From: Shewanella sp. 1CM18E
GTDB taxonomy: Bacteria > Pseudomonadota > Gammaproteobacteria > Enterobacterales > Shewanellaceae
Assembly (NCBI RefSeq): GCF_023161665.1
Contig: NZ_JALNTW010000003.1
Coordinates: 62,001-126,000 of the forward strand
Direction of reading: 5' to 3'
Length of the DNA: 64,000 bases
Made by a program: the position numbers and the translations under genes. The notes beneath the pieces were generated by a model, which had not been told where the DNA came from, made no database searches, and saw nothing but the letters and a program-made list of their open reading frames with translations. Numbering within the stretch: the first letter of the stretch is position 1; every line of letters begins with the position of its first letter. Shown here piece by piece: positions 1-9,906 of the stretch.

Positions 1-1278
1 TTAGCTCATACCCCGGCTAATTTAAAAGGTGTGGATTACCGCAGTTATCAGCTTACAGATCCTGAAGATCGGGAGCAGATTAGTTTAGTATTTGCAGTAC
101 ATGATGGCATGTTTACTACCACATTAAGCACCTCGTTTATTGATGCTAGTGTGCTTGAAAATGCACTTGGGGTGACCCCGGTGGATAACTCGATTGTTGA
201 TGCCAATATTATTGAAGGCATCATCAAAAAACATGGTTTCACTAACGATGGTGTTACCTACATTAATCATCAAGAGATCGTGACTGGATTAACTAGCACC
301 GACGGTAACCAACTGGCGGGTCAATTATCAAAGCTTTATGGCATCATGGGTGAAGATCCTATTCAAGATTTAAAGTCGCCAGCATGTAGTTCGGAGCTTG
401 CTGCAATTGCTAACAATTGGCCGCGTACCGTTGCTGGTTATGATGAGCTAAACGTTACAGAAAACAGCAGCTCGTTTGGCTTTAGAACGGTAATTGAAGG
501 TGAAAACAAACTGCTACTTGATGCTTATCAAAAGCTACGCGGCTTCCTACCTGCTTACACTCAAGATGTAGATAATAGTGTGTTTAACATTGGCTTAGGC
601 ATTGATGTGACTCAAATGGTGCCATCTTTAACTGCTATTTGGGACGATATGCTTACGCCTGAATATCAGTGTGCTGCGCTAGCTTCAATGCAAATGCAGA
701 TGAGCCAGCAAAGCCCGGCAATGCTAGGTATGTTTACCGGTATGGCGAATGGCGTTAAAGGCGTAGGTGTCTCGCTCATTGATTATAAAATTAGTGATGA
801 TGTCAATTCCCCTCAGCTAGAAAGCTTAGATGCAGTCGTGAGCTTATCTGCTGATAATCCTGCCATGCTATTTAATATGGCGAAGTCTTTTGTACCAGAA
901 ATGGCTAGCATTCAATTGTCAGAAAACGGTGATGCGATTGATTTAAAAACCATACTGCCTATTCCGCCTGAAATGAATATTTCACCTAAGTTGGCGTTAA
1001 AAGGTAAGCACTTGGTGTTGTTTTCGGGTGATAAAGGCGCTGCAATTGCTGACAGCCTAGCCAGTGAGCAACTGGTTAATAATGGCATGATGGTGGTTTC
1101 AGCTGATTACATGAAAATGTTCGATCCACTGTTAACTTTTATCGAGATGACAGGTGAGCCAATTCCTGAAGAGCTAGAAGCGATGCAGAATTATGATATT
1201 CGCACCAAGTTCACTGTCGATGTTGCTCCAGAAGGCTTTGAAATCGACACCCATATGAATTCACGTTCATCTAAGTAA
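1..1278 (+). CDS. Hypothetical protein, 5'-truncated at the window edge
   Basis: The reading frame is open from base 1, so the true start lies upstream; the GTG at 31 is only the first possible start inside the window. About 425 residues are visible up to the TAA at 1276-1278. I do not recognise the family. The visible part is acidic, has no membrane segment and few cysteines (Cys around residues 119 and 214 of the part starting at 31), and includes a Met/Gln-rich stretch (MQMQMSQQ) near the middle. A missing N-terminal signal peptide cannot be ruled out, and several Shewanella proteins of this general look are exported. A strong terminator follows 26 bases after the stop, so this is the last gene of its transcript. 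Function unknown. Confidence 0.75.
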   Translation, partial: LAHTPANLKGVDYRSYQLTDPEDREQISLVFAVHDGMFTTTLSTSFIDASVLENALGVTPVDNSIVDANIIEGIIKKHGFTNDGVTYINHQEIVTGLTSTDGNQLAGQLSKLYGIMGEDPIQDLKSPACSSELAAIANNWPRTVAGYDELNVTENSSSFGFRTVIEGENKLLLDAYQKLRGFLPAYTQDVDNSVFNIGLGIDVTQMVPSLTAIWDDMLTPEYQCAALASMQMQMSQQSPAMLGMFTGMANGVKGVGVSLIDYKISDDVNSPQLESLDAVVSLSADNPAMLFNMAKSFVPEMASIQLSENGDAIDLKTILPIPPEMNISPKLALKGKHLVLFSGDKGAAIADSLASEQLVNNGMMVVSADYMKMFDPLLTFIEMTGEPIPEELEAMQNYDIRTKFTVDVAPEGFEIDTHMNSRSSK

Positions 1279-1303
1279 AAAGCTTATGCCATAATAGCTT
1301 ACT

Positions 1304-1336
1304 CGCCAGCCTAAAGAGGCTGGCGTTTTATATTTT
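1304..1336 (+). terminator. Rho-independent terminator
   Basis: Perfect 9-bp stem CGCCAGCCT (1304-1312) / AGGCTGGCG (1317-1325) with a 4-base loop, followed by TTTTATATTTT. It ends the truncated first gene. Confidence 0.9.
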
Positions 1337-1362
1337 AAGCAGAGTGATTGGTTGGAGCATCG

Positions 1363-1788
1363 ATGGTGGCACAAGTAGTAAGTGGTTTATTTTTAAAAGC
1401 CAATGAAGTGAGAGTAGTGAGCTTGTCTGGCAGCCGCAGCGAGCACCAAGTTATAGCACCTAAAGTGAATAAATTCAGTTTGCTTAAAAACCCGCAGCAG
1501 GCTGATGTAAAACAGTTTATAGCTCAGCTACAAACTTATTTGGCTGAACATAATGTTGAAAAAGTGGTGTTGAACCGACGAGCAACGACTGGGCAAGGTG
1601 CTGGTGGTGCTGGGACGTTTTTAATGGAAGGGGCGATCTTAGCAAGTATTGATATTGCAGTAGAGTTTGTTCACCCAGCAACCCTTAGAGCCACAGATAA
1701 ACGCTGTGGTGCACTAAAACCTGCTAAACCTACGACGGTTGATTTAGGAAAAGCCTATGATTTAGCATTTGAGGCTTTAGTGGATTAG
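1363..1788 (+). CDS. DUF3010-like protein
   Basis: A 141-residue soluble protein with no signal peptide. It resembles the DUF3010 family, whose function is unknown: the pattern is an N-terminal beta-strand region, a central Gly/Ala-rich segment (GAGGAGTFLMEGAI) and a following VEFVHPATLRATDK stretch. I chose the ATG at 1363 because GGAG at 1354-1357 sits five bases before it; a TTG at 1348 would add five residues but leaves that Shine-Dalgarno inside the gene. It stands alone between a terminator and the peroxiredoxin. The family call is by eye and moderately secure; no enzymatic role can be assigned. Confidence 0.65.
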   Translation: MVAQVVSGLFLKANEVRVVSLSGSRSEHQVIAPKVNKFSLLKNPQQADVKQFIAQLQTYLAEHNVEKVVLNRRATTGQGAGGAGTFLMEGAILASIDIAVEFVHPATLRATDKRCGALKPAKPTTVDLGKAYDLAFEALVD

Positions 1789-1920
1789 TATCGACAAGTA
1801 AAAATGATCTTTTGTCGGCGACCTGCGTATCACAAGTTAACTAACGATTTACGCTGGCATCGCTTACTGATGAGCTTAGCTAAGTAAACGGAACTATTTA
1901 AAAGGGATAGGTAGATAACC

Positions 1921-2493
1921 ATGATTAAACTGCTTTCAAAACTGACACTAACTGCACTTTTTTGTCTGTCTTTTACGGCTCAAGCAACTGATTTAAAAGT
2001 TGGCGATGTTGCGCCTAATTTCAAGCTACAAGCAACAGATGGTCACTTTTATCAATTGAGTGATTACAAAGGTAAACAAAACCTAGTGCTAGCTTGGTAT
2101 CCAATGGCGAACACCCGAGGCTGTACTTTGGAATGTAAGTCGCTAGTGGAAAAGGGTCATCTTATCCGTAAGTACAACGCGGTTTACATGATGGCGAGTG
2201 TGGATGATTTAGAAGACAATCAAGCATTTGCTCGTGAGCAAAAAGCAGACTTTCCAATGCTAAGTGACCCGACTAAAGAGACTGCCAAGGCTTATGATGT
2301 GCTCAATCTTGTACGTGTTGCCAACCGAGTGACATTTTACATTGGTAAAGATGGCAAGATCCTAAAGATTGATGAAGACATTAACGCTAAGACTGCGGCT
2401 GAAGATATCGCGGCAACTCTAGCTGAGCTTAATGTTGAAAAGGCTGAACAAGAGTCTGAGCCAAACATTAGTGAAACAGCACAAGTTGAATAA
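1921..2493 (+). CDS. Exported peroxiredoxin (AhpC/TSA, Bcp-like)
   Basis: A 190-residue thiol peroxidase that should reduce peroxides in the periplasm. Residues 1-22 form a signal peptide ending AQA. The thioredoxin-fold domain follows (about 26-165) with the peroxidatic motif PMANTRGC, giving Thr65 and Cys68, and a second cysteine at Cys72. The C-x3-C spacing resembles Bcp/PrxQ proteins that resolve within the monomer, where the spacing is usually C-x4-C. The last 25 residues are a Glu-rich tail not typical of the family. Most Bcp proteins are cytoplasmic, so the signal peptide marks a periplasmic subgroup. The gene is monocistronic and ends at a strong terminator. Confidence 0.85.
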   Translation: MIKLLSKLTLTALFCLSFTAQATDLKVGDVAPNFKLQATDGHFYQLSDYKGKQNLVLAWYPMANTRGCTLECKSLVEKGHLIRKYNAVYMMASVDDLEDNQAFAREQKADFPMLSDPTKETAKAYDVLNLVRVANRVTFYIGKDGKILKIDEDINAKTAAEDIAATLAELNVEKAEQESEPNISETAQVE

Positions 2494-2525
2494 GCTCTTT
2501 AGCTAACAGTTTAACGCAAATAATT

Positions 2526-2561
2526 AAAGCCCCGTAATACCACTATTACGGGGCTTTATAC
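2526..2561. terminator. Bidirectional terminator between convergent genes
   Basis: Perfect 14-bp stem AAAGCCCCGTAATA (2526-2539) / TATTACGGGGCTTT (2544-2557) with a 4-base loop. A-rich and T-rich flanks let it serve both the peroxiredoxin gene and the convergent kinase gene. Confidence 0.9.
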
Positions 2562-2613
2562 TGCAAGGTATTCACTTCTTTTTCGGCTAATTAAGTCGAT
2601 TAATACTGGTCTT

Positions 2614-3474
2614 TTAATACTCGTCTTCGGTTTCACCTTGAACGCGGGCTTTACGCTCTTGTTCTTCCTCAAATGCTGCCTGAATCTCTGCTAGCACTGA
2701 ATCGATATCTGCGCTGTGTTCACTTTCAACAAACTCGCCAGTAAGCTCGGTATCTGGTGTTAACTTACCTGACTCAAACTTAAGCCACATCTCTTGTGCG
2801 TATTTGCTTTTACGCAGTGACGGTGCGAATTGGCCATAATATTGGGTCATATTATTCACATCACGTAGTAGCATACGCTTGGCGTTATTATTTGCGGCAG
2901 CATCAACGGCTTGTGGCAAATCAATAATCACAGGGCCAGTATGATCCAGCAACACGTTAAACTCAGATAAGTCACCGTGAATAAGACCTGCACATAGCAT
3001 TCGCTGCACATCTTTCATCACCATTGCATGATGAGCAATAGCGACCTCTGGCGTCAGGGTGACATCGTTAAGTCGTGGCGCAACGTAACCCGCTTCATCG
3101 GTAATGAGCTCCATTAGCAATACGCCGTCAAAACAGCCGTAAGGGGTCGGTACTCTTACGCCTGCGTAGGCAAGCTTAAATAGTGCATCCACTTCAGCAC
3201 TTTGCCAGGCTTGTTCTTGTTCTTGGCGGCCGTAGTTAGAACCTTTTTCCATGGCTCTTGCACGGCGAGAATTACGACTTTTGCGTCCTTCTCTATATTC
3301 GACCGCTTTTTTAAAGCTGCGTTTATCAGCTTCTTTATAAATTTTTGCGCAGCGCACATCGTCGCCACATCTAACTATGTATACATCGGCCTCTTTGCCG
3401 CTCATTAATGGACGAATCACTTCGTCAATTAGTCCTTCATCAACCAGAGGTTGGAGTCGTTTTGGGGTTTTCAT
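2614..3474 (-). CDS. RIO1-like serine protein kinase (PA4780 family)
   Basis: A 286-residue cytoplasmic protein with a RIO-type kinase fold. Visible landmarks are an atypical nucleotide-binding loop MSGKEADVY (24-32), Lys44 as the ATP-contacting lysine, the catalytic loop HGDLSEFN (166-173, Asp168 and Asn173) and the metal-binding Asp185 in IIDLPQ. The C-terminal 50 residues are Glu-rich and look disordered. RIO kinases are known in archaea and eukaryotes for ribosome maturation; the bacterial PA4780-type members are less studied, so the substrate here is unknown. It stands alone, convergent with the peroxiredoxin gene. Confidence 0.9.
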   Translation of the reverse strand: MKTPKRLQPLVDEGLIDEVIRPLMSGKEADVYIVRCGDDVRCAKIYKEADKRSFKKAVEYREGRKSRNSRRARAMEKGSNYGRQEQEQAWQSAEVDALFKLAYAGVRVPTPYGCFDGVLLMELITDEAGYVAPRLNDVTLTPEVAIAHHAMVMKDVQRMLCAGLIHGDLSEFNVLLDHTGPVIIDLPQAVDAAANNNAKRMLLRDVNNMTQYYGQFAPSLRKSKYAQEMWLKFESGKLTPDTELTGEFVESEHSADIDSVLAEIQAAFEEEQERKARVQGETEDEY

Positions 3475-3569
3475 AGCGCTCTTATACCTTAGTTGGCCCA
3501 GCGATGGAAAGGATTGAATTATTATCGCTGAAAAAAATGGTATTTATCGCTAATACTAAGGGGATTTTG

Positions 3570-5159
3570 TTAACGCTTTTCGGTTGTCGCAACGGCTACA
3601 GTTCCTTTTAGTGGCGCAAGTGAGCGGTTAAGTTTTTGAGCCAAAATAATAGCCCCGACATTACTGTCTTCAAAAGCAAATTGGTGCAGTTGAATTGCTG
3701 GTGCTATCCCAACACCCGAGATCAGTTGACCATCTGGGCTATACACTATGCCACTGCTTAATTCGAGCTCAATTCCGCTGTGGGGCAAGGTCACTTTATA
3801 ACGCGGGCTTAAGCTGCCGCGAGTGGCGCTGCCTACAAGCTCAACATTGGGCCAGTTTTGAGCCGCAAGGGCTATCCATTCGCACTCTTGTTCGCAGTCG
3901 CTATCAATTAACAAACTAAGCCGAATCTGCTCTGATGTGGCGGCAGGTATAGTTTGTGTGTTTATTTTGGGCTTATCATTTATTTTAGTGGGAGTATGCA
4001 GACGAGCTTGAAAGTCACTCAATGCCGTGGATTGTTTGAGCTGATTATCAAAGCCTTGATTAATCAGGTTAGTTTGTTCAAAAAAGTTGAGTTTATTAAC
4101 CGAAGTAAAATGCTTGGGTAATTGCTCTGCACGTGAATGTGAGTGGCGCTTGTACTGCAGTACCCCAATTGTTTGCGGTTGGTTGGGCTGACCAAAGTGC
4201 ATTTTTAGCCACGCCATTAGTTGTGGTTGCGGCTGCTTAATGGTGCGAATATCTATGGCTAAAGGCTGAGTATTTGGTTCGATAGGTTTTGCTAATAATT
4301 CGCTTAGTTCATCAAGAGTGGCAGGGGCAATACTGTCGTTTAAGCGGATGAGCTTGTGAGCTATTTGGGATTCAAGTGAATGAGTCTCTGGCGAATGCTG
4401 CTTAGTTATTGCAGCAGGCTCAGGGATGGCGCGAGTCAATTTAACAGTACGCTGTATCTGATTATCACCGTTACTTAAGGTAATGATACTGTCTGTTTTG
4501 TAGGGTAGGCCTATATCTTGTCTTAGCTTGGAGATTTGTTGTAGCCAGTGTACCTGAGCCGCACTAGAGAGTTTTACGGAGTCAGCTAGGTATGCTTGGC
4601 TGGCAATTACCCAGCGTTGTAGTGGGAGGCCATCGATATGAGTGATGTAGGGGAAGTCGAGATATAACTCTTGGGCTATAGCTGAGTGATTTAGCTTATC
4701 TGATGCATTTATCTTCCCTGATTCATTTATCTCAGTAGGCTTATTTCCGCTAACTGACAAGGCATGCCAGTGTTGACCATCAAAGCGCAGGATTAACGGT
4801 AAAAGCAACGCGGATTCATTTACAGCAGGGCGTGTGATGCTGGCCCCTGGGTCATTGAGTTGACTGATAATGCTTTGTAATGCGTGTTCTAGCTCTATAG
4901 TTTGGCTCAGCTGAGGTGCTGTTTTAGCCAGTTTTTGGCTTGATTGGGTGACAGATTCTAGACTTGCTGGCTTTATTACTGCAAATGCCGAGTGCTGCTT
5001 AATAGCATTTAAAAATAATGCGATATCTTGCTGGTATTGCTGCGGGGTTAATTCAGTTTTTATGCTAGATGGCGAAAATGACAGGTAAATAAGCTGAGCG
5101 GCACTCATGCAAATGAGTACCGCAAAAGCGTTAATGATCCCCTTAAAGCTCAAAGTCAT
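3570..5159 (-). CDS. S41-peptidase-like protein, probably catalytically dead
   Basis: 529 residues with one N-terminal hydrophobic segment (about 8-28) that is a signal anchor or signal peptide. The following helical part (LTPQQYQQDIALFLNAI) and the C-terminal part resemble S41 (C-terminal-processing/tricorn core) peptidases: LLIDSDCEQECEW (416-428) lines up with the nucleophile strand, then LVGSATRGS, then a typical IVYSPDGQLISGVGIAP segment. In that alignment the catalytic Ser position is Gln424, while the following conserved Glu (427) is kept. The middle is Gln/His/Thr-rich and poorly conserved. It probably faces the periplasm and may bind peptides rather than cut them. Monocistronic, upstream of pldA on the same strand but 179 bases away. 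Confidence 0.6.
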   Translation of the reverse strand: MTLSFKGIINAFAVLICMSAAQLIYLSFSPSSIKTELTPQQYQQDIALFLNAIKQHSAFAVIKPASLESVTQSSQKLAKTAPQLSQTIELEHALQSIISQLNDPGASITRPAVNESALLLPLILRFDGQHWHALSVSGNKPTEINESGKINASDKLNHSAIAQELYLDFPYITHIDGLPLQRWVIASQAYLADSVKLSSAAQVHWLQQISKLRQDIGLPYKTDSIITLSNGDNQIQRTVKLTRAIPEPAAITKQHSPETHSLESQIAHKLIRLNDSIAPATLDELSELLAKPIEPNTQPLAIDIRTIKQPQPQLMAWLKMHFGQPNQPQTIGVLQYKRHSHSRAEQLPKHFTSVNKLNFFEQTNLINQGFDNQLKQSTALSDFQARLHTPTKINDKPKINTQTIPAATSEQIRLSLLIDSDCEQECEWIALAAQNWPNVELVGSATRGSLSPRYKVTLPHSGIELELSSGIVYSPDGQLISGVGIAPAIQLHQFAFEDSNVGAIILAQKLNRSLAPLKGTVAVATTEKR

Positions 5160-5338
5160 AATCCACCCTAAACAAATCAGCTCTGTTGCACTTTTTTAGG
5201 TGCTGTTTATATAGCGTATCTCTTATTGCGGGCTCTTATTCTTGCGAGCTCAGCTTTAGCGTTATAAAAACTATTCAGATCTGATTTAGATGTTGTTGAT
5301 ATCGAGCTTTATGCGTCATGACATAATATTTAGTCTTA

Positions 5339-6274
5339 TTACAAAATGTCGTTAATCGACACCCCGATACCAATTCGTTGGTTATGTACATTGTAGTCGA
5401 TTAAACTTTCACCGTAGCCATTAAAGTACTGGGTATATAAACGTAAGTTGCCTAAAATAGGGTAGCTCCAGGTAAACTCCACTGCACCATGGCTTGGATG
5501 TTGAATAAAATTACGCAACATTAACGTAAATCTATGTTCATCAAGCCCATATACCCCAGTGAATTCAATATTGCCCATGTAGTCGTTTATGTCAGGGTTA
5601 TCGTCTCCTCGTGGTGATTCAGGCGTTTCTTTTTCATCTTCAGGAATACGCCACCAAGCTTTAGCCTCTAATGCAAACGGGCCGTTATCGAATACCATCA
5701 TGCCGTATAATCGATTCCAACTACGTGATCGCGAGCCTGACTGACCATTAGACTGATGAACTGCACCGACTCCCCAAAACGAGTTGGTTAATGGGCCTAG
5801 TTGCCAGTCGTTAGTGAACACCATAAATATCTCAGGTTCGTGGTTGGTTTCTCGAAAGGGTGAAGAAATATCTTTGTTATATACCTGCCAATAGGATTGG
5901 TTGGTATAGGCTGCAAACAGGTGACCATTATCGCCAAATACGTTGTGCCAAAGCGGGAATTTGAAGCTGATTTGAAACTTAGCTTCCATGTTATCTAAGG
6001 TAAATGGTTGTTCACTGGCTTCTTCCTCAAACGGCGCCATGTTTGGTGACTTACTATAGGTCACAGGCAGAATATAATTCACTTTATGTGGGGTGATCAC
6101 ATAGGGCAGATCGCCGGTGGCTTTTTCATCGGAGATCCGCTCATCTACTAATGATTGCTGTTTTTTCGGCGAAACTTCTATCTCTGTTTCGGCTGGTTCT
6201 GTTTTAGGTTGCGCCTGTAGGCTAAACGCGCAGCCTAAACCTATAGCTAACAATAGCGCAGCTGATTTGTTCAT
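5339..6274 (-). CDS. pldA: Outer-membrane phospholipase A (OMPLA)
   Basis: 311-residue outer-membrane beta-barrel that hydrolyses phospholipids mislocated in the outer leaflet. A signal peptide spans residues 1-21 (ending LQA), followed by a Pro/Glu-rich linker. The active-site segment GAVHQSNGQSGSRSRSWNR gives the family triad His173, Ser175 and Asn187, with the same 2- and 14-residue spacings as in the E. coli enzyme (His142, Ser144, Asn156). Alternating hydrophobic strands fill the rest. Activity in the family needs dimerisation and calcium. Monocistronic; its start faces the sulfate operon promoter region. Confidence 0.95.
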   Translation of the reverse strand: MNKSAALLLAIGLGCAFSLQAQPKTEPAETEIEVSPKKQQSLVDERISDEKATGDLPYVITPHKVNYILPVTYSKSPNMAPFEEEASEQPFTLDNMEAKFQISFKFPLWHNVFGDNGHLFAAYTNQSYWQVYNKDISSPFRETNHEPEIFMVFTNDWQLGPLTNSFWGVGAVHQSNGQSGSRSRSWNRLYGMMVFDNGPFALEAKAWWRIPEDEKETPESPRGDDNPDINDYMGNIEFTGVYGLDEHRFTLMLRNFIQHPSHGAVEFTWSYPILGNLRLYTQYFNGYGESLIDYNVHNQRIGIGVSINDIL

Positions 6275-6671
6275 AACATTCCCTGAATTTTAAGTTGAAT
6301 TACAGCTTTTATTGTTTGTAAGAGATTCTACCTAGCTAAAAGTTGCTTTAACAGTGGTTAAGCAAGTTAGTAACATTTATGCCTACGCTTTGTGATTGTT
6401 GATAGATAGCAATCGAAAAGGTTTTGGCTAGATTGAAATGCGATAACTTAGTGCTAAAAAACACGAAATAGTGGCTATGGCCTAGCTAGGATTTATAACG
6501 GAAATAGTTAAGTTCTTATTTTACAGATAGTTATGGTGTTTTCTTGTGTTGTAGAGAATTAATGCTAACAAGCTAAATAACAAAAAGTTATAAAAAGTAA
6601 TAAATTTCTATTTATTATGGAATAAGGAGGCGGCTATATTTCAGCATAACAAATAAGAGTGAGGAAGCGTT
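6275..6671. other. Gene-free divergent promoter region (pldA / sulfate operon)
   Basis: 397 bases without a convincing gene. The right half is very A+T-rich and holds the inverted repeat at 6598-6617 and a TATATT -10-like hexamer at 6635-6640. The left part next to pldA shows nothing clear. Confidence 0.6.
6598..6617 (+). promoter_or_regulatory. Candidate LysR-type (CysB) operator
   Basis: Perfect inverted repeat TAATAAAT (6598-6605) / ATTTATTA (6610-6617) with a 4-base centre, containing the T-N11-A pattern of LysR-type sites. It lies 17 bases before the TATATT at 6635-6640, where a -35 would be, as expected for an activator. CysB as the protein is inferred only from the operon's content. 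Confidence 0.4.
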
Positions 6672-7487
6672 ATGGAGATTGTAGCTTTACCCGGTCAAGC
6701 CGCCACAGGAAAAGTCTGGCTAGTTGGCGCGGGGCCTGGTGATGTTGATCTACTGACAGTTAAAGCCTTTAGAGTTCTGCAAAGTGCCGATGCAGTGCTA
6801 TATGATGCCCTAGTCAGTGAAGATATCCTTGCGCTTATTCCAAAGCATGCTGAAAAAATTGCAGTGGGTAAACGAGCGGGTAAGCACAGTGCTGCTCAGA
6901 GCGAAATTAACCAACTGCTGGTGACCAAAGCTTACACCCGAAAAAATGTGGTGCGCTTAAAAGGTGGTGATCCATTTATCTTTGGTCGTGGTGGTGAAGA
7001 GCTTGAAACCATTGTTGCCGCTGGTGTCGACTTTGAAGTTGTCCCGGGGATCACGGCCGCTAGCGGTACCGCTGCTTATGCGGGGATCCCACTGACCCAT
7101 AGAGATTATGCTCAAGGGGTTAGTTTTATCACTGGACACTGCAAGCTTGAAAGCCGCCCTATGGATTGGCAAGCATACGCTAACCCTAACAATACCTTAG
7201 TGGTGTATATGGGGATCCTTAACGCCGAGTTGATTAAACAAGGATTAATGGGGGCTGGGCGAAGTGCTCAGACTCCTGTGGCTATCGTATCGAAAGCGAC
7301 AACATCAAATCAGCAAACCTTTATCGGCACCTTAAACAATATTGATGAATTAGCCAATCATCCAGATCTTGTGATGCCAGCCTTAATGGTGATTGGCGAG
7401 GTAGTAGAGCTTGCCGGTAGCTTAAATTGGTTTACCCCAGATAATAGCCAACTCAATAATCCTGAGTTAGCCGCACAACTTAAATAA
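6672..7487 (+). CDS. cobA: Uroporphyrinogen-III C-methyltransferase (SUMT)
   Basis: 271 residues. Transfers two methyl groups from SAM to uroporphyrinogen III to give precorrin-2, the first step toward siroheme, the cofactor of assimilatory sulfite reductase. Family motifs are clear: VGAGPGD near residue 18, GGDPFIFGRGGEE near 98 and VVPGITAASG near 122. There is no CysG-type dehydrogenase/ferrochelatase part, so the later steps must be encoded elsewhere. GAGGAAG at 6661-6667 supports the ATG at 6672. It is the first gene of the sulfate operon, 26 bases before cysD, which fits a siroheme role over cobalamin. Confidence 0.93.
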   Translation: MEIVALPGQAATGKVWLVGAGPGDVDLLTVKAFRVLQSADAVLYDALVSEDILALIPKHAEKIAVGKRAGKHSAAQSEINQLLVTKAYTRKNVVRLKGGDPFIFGRGGEELETIVAAGVDFEVVPGITAASGTAAYAGIPLTHRDYAQGVSFITGHCKLESRPMDWQAYANPNNTLVVYMGILNAELIKQGLMGAGRSAQTPVAIVSKATTSNQQTFIGTLNNIDELANHPDLVMPALMVIGEVVELAGSLNWFTPDNSQLNNPELAAQLK

Positions 7488-7513
7488 TTGATTGAAGAAT
7501 ACGGAGAACTAGC

Positions 7514-8422
7514 ATGGGCGCAAAAGAGTTAAGCCATTTGCAACAACTGGAAGCTGAGAGCATTCAAATTATTCGCGAAGTGGCGGCTGAATTTGATAAT
7601 CCTGTGATGATGTATTCCATCGGTAAGGACTCTTCTGTGATGCTTCATCTAGCTCGCAAAGCATTTTATCCAGGAAAAATCCCCTTCCCACTGTTGCACG
7701 TCGATACAGATTGGAAATTTAAAGAGATGATCGCGTTTCGCGATGAGCAAGCGAAAGAATTTGGCTTTGATCTGTTAGTACACAAAAACCCAGAAGGTTT
7801 AGAGCTAGGGATTAACCCATTTGAACACGGCAGTGCTAAGCACACCGACATAATGAAAACCCAAGGCTTAAAACAAGCACTGAACAAATATGGTTTTGAT
7901 GCTGCTTTTGGTGGCGCACGCCGTGATGAAGAGAAATCGCGCGCTAAAGAGCGAGTGTACTCGTTCCGCGATAAGCACCACACTTGGGACCCAAAGAATC
8001 AACGCCCAGAGCTATGGCGTACTTATAACGGTGCAGTAAATAAAGGTGAAAGTATTCGTGTATTCCCGCTATCAAACTGGACTGAGCTTGATATTTGGCA
8101 GTACATCTATCAAGAAGATATTAAGTTAGTGCCACTGTATTTTGCTCAAGAACGCCCAGTTGTTGAGCGCGATGGCATGATGATTATGGTAGACGATGAC
8201 AGAATGCCATTGGCTGAAGGTGAGCAACCAAAGCAAGAGTTAGTGCGCTTTAGAACTTTAGGCTGCTACCCACTAACGGGGGCGATGCATTCAGAGGCTG
8301 ACACGCTAGAAAAGATTATTGAGGAGATGTTGTTGACTCGCTCAAGTGAGCGTCAAGGACGTCTTATCGATGCTGATCAAAGTGCCTCTATGGAGCTTAA
8401 AAAGCGTCAGGGATATTTCTAA
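7514..8422 (+). CDS. cysD: Sulfate adenylyltransferase small subunit CysD
   Basis: 302 residues, the usual CysD length. Forms APS from sulfate and ATP together with the CysN GTPase. The PP-loop motif [12 protein letters not shown] (near residue 35) and the segment [16 protein letters not shown] (near 133) are the ATP-binding landmarks of the family. Cytoplasmic. Second gene of the operon; an AGGGAT Shine-Dalgarno lies before the next gene, cysN, 42 bases downstream. Confidence 0.97.
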   Translation: MGAKELSHLQQLEAESIQIIREVAAEFDNPVMMYSIGKDSSVMLHLARKAFYPGKIPFPLLHVDTDWKFKEMIAFRDEQAKEFGFDLLVHKNPEGLELGINPFEHGSAKHTDIMKTQGLKQALNKYGFDAAFGGARRDEEKSRAKERVYSFRDKHHTWDPKNQRPELWRTYNGAVNKGESIRVFPLSNWTELDIWQYIYQEDIKLVPLYFAQERPVVERDGMMIMVDDDRMPLAEGEQPKQELVRFRTLGCYPLTGAMHSEADTLEKIIEEMLLTRSSERQGRLIDADQSASMELKKRQGYF

Positions 8423-8464
8423 TATCCCGTAAGGGATGTGGCTAAAGAATTCTAAGGGATCATT

Positions 8465-9904
8465 ATGAACCAAGCAGTAACCAATAACGCCCGCTTAGCG
8501 GCAGAACTTGAAGATTTAGGTGTTAAACAATACCTGTCATTACAGCAAAATAAGGGCCTATTACGCTTTTTGACTTGCGGTAGTGTTGATGACGGTAAAA
8601 GCACCTTAATTGGCCGTTTATTACATGACAGCGCCCAAATTTATGAAGACCAGTTAGCAAGCTTAAAAAGTGATAGCGCTAGACTTGGCACCACAGGTGA
8701 AGAAGTCGATTTAGCCCTGTTAGTTGATGGTTTACAAGCTGAACGTGAGCAAGGTATTACCATTGACGTTGCTTATCGTTACTTCTCAAGTGACAAGCGT
8801 AAATTTATTATTGCCGATACCCCAGGTCACGAGCAGTACACGCGCAATATGGCAACCGGTGCTTCAACCTGTGACTTAGCGGTTATCTTGGTTGATGCGC
8901 GTTATGGTGTACAAACTCAAACTCGTCGCCATGCTTTTATTGCTTCACAACTGGGTATTCGCCACTTTGTTGTAGCGGTAAACAAAATGGATTTACTTGG
9001 CTTTGATGAAAAAGTCTTTAACGATATTCAAGCTGAATTTGCCGAGTTTGCCGAGCAATTAGGTGACTTGGATATTCGCTATGTGCCGCTATCAGCACTT
9101 AAAGGCGACAATATTGTTGATAGTAGTGAGCACACGCCTTGGTATGACAGCGGTACATTGCTACACCTTTTAGAGACCATAGATACACGTCGTGAACTAA
9201 CGAGTCTGCCTGTGCGTTTTCCGGTGCAATATGTTCAGCGTCCCGATTTAGATTTTCGTGGTTTTTCAGGCACATTAGCATCTGGCGTAATTAATGTTGG
9301 TGATGAACTGGTGGCACTGCCATCGGGTAAACGCAGCAAAGTGGCGCGTATTGTGACTTTTGACGGCGATCTTGAACAAGCGATTGCTGGGCAAGCTGTG
9401 ACCTTAACCCTTGAAGATGAGATTGATATTTCAAGAGGTGACTTGCTATCACAGGTTGATAACGCACCTGAACTTGCGAACCAGTTGACTGCTGACATTG
9501 CTTGGATGGATGAAAAGCCATTACAGGTTGGCCAGCTTTATGATTTAAAAGTGGCGGGCAAAAAACTTCAGGCGAGCGTGGCTAAAGTAGATTATGTAGT
9601 TGATATTAATACGCTTGAACGTAACCAAAGCAATGATATTGGTTTGAACGATATGGCTCGAGTAACCCTAGAGCTTAATGAGTCGATTGCAATTGACCCT
9701 TATACGCTAGTACGTGATACCGGCGGCATGATCTTAATCGACCGTTTATCAAATGCCACAGTTGCAGCAGTTATGGCCGTTTCGAGTAAAAGAGAGCAAA
9801 GCAGTACTCAACAATACAGTGATTTTGAGTTAGAGCTTAACGCGCTTATTCGTAAGCAATATCCACACTGGCAAGCAATCGATATCAGCAAGGTTGACCG
9901 TTAA
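8465..9904 (+). CDS. cysN: Sulfate adenylyltransferase large subunit CysN (GTPase)
   Basis: 479 residues. GTPase subunit whose GTP hydrolysis drives APS synthesis by CysD. G1 is GSVDDGKST (near residue 39), G3 [15 protein letters not shown] (near 118) and G4 NKMDL (near 173), followed by EF-Tu-like beta-barrel domains. There is no fused APS-kinase domain, consistent with a separate cysC downstream. The following permease gene starts two bases after the stop codon, so the two are likely translationally coupled. Confidence 0.97.
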   Translation: MNQAVTNNARLAAELEDLGVKQYLSLQQNKGLLRFLTCGSVDDGKSTLIGRLLHDSAQIYEDQLASLKSDSARLGTTGEEVDLALLVDGLQAEREQGITIDVAYRYFSSDKRKFIIADTPGHEQYTRNMATGASTCDLAVILVDARYGVQTQTRRHAFIASQLGIRHFVVAVNKMDLLGFDEKVFNDIQAEFAEFAEQLGDLDIRYVPLSALKGDNIVDSSEHTPWYDSGTLLHLLETIDTRRELTSLPVRFPVQYVQRPDLDFRGFSGTLASGVINVGDELVALPSGKRSKVARIVTFDGDLEQAIAGQAVTLTLEDEIDISRGDLLSQVDNAPELANQLTADIAWMDEKPLQVGQLYDLKVAGKKLQASVAKVDYVVDINTLERNQSNDIGLNDMARVTLELNESIAIDPYTLVRDTGGMILIDRLSNATVAAVMAVSSKREQSSTQQYSDFELELNALIRKQYPHWQAIDISKVDR

Positions 9905-9906
9905 TC

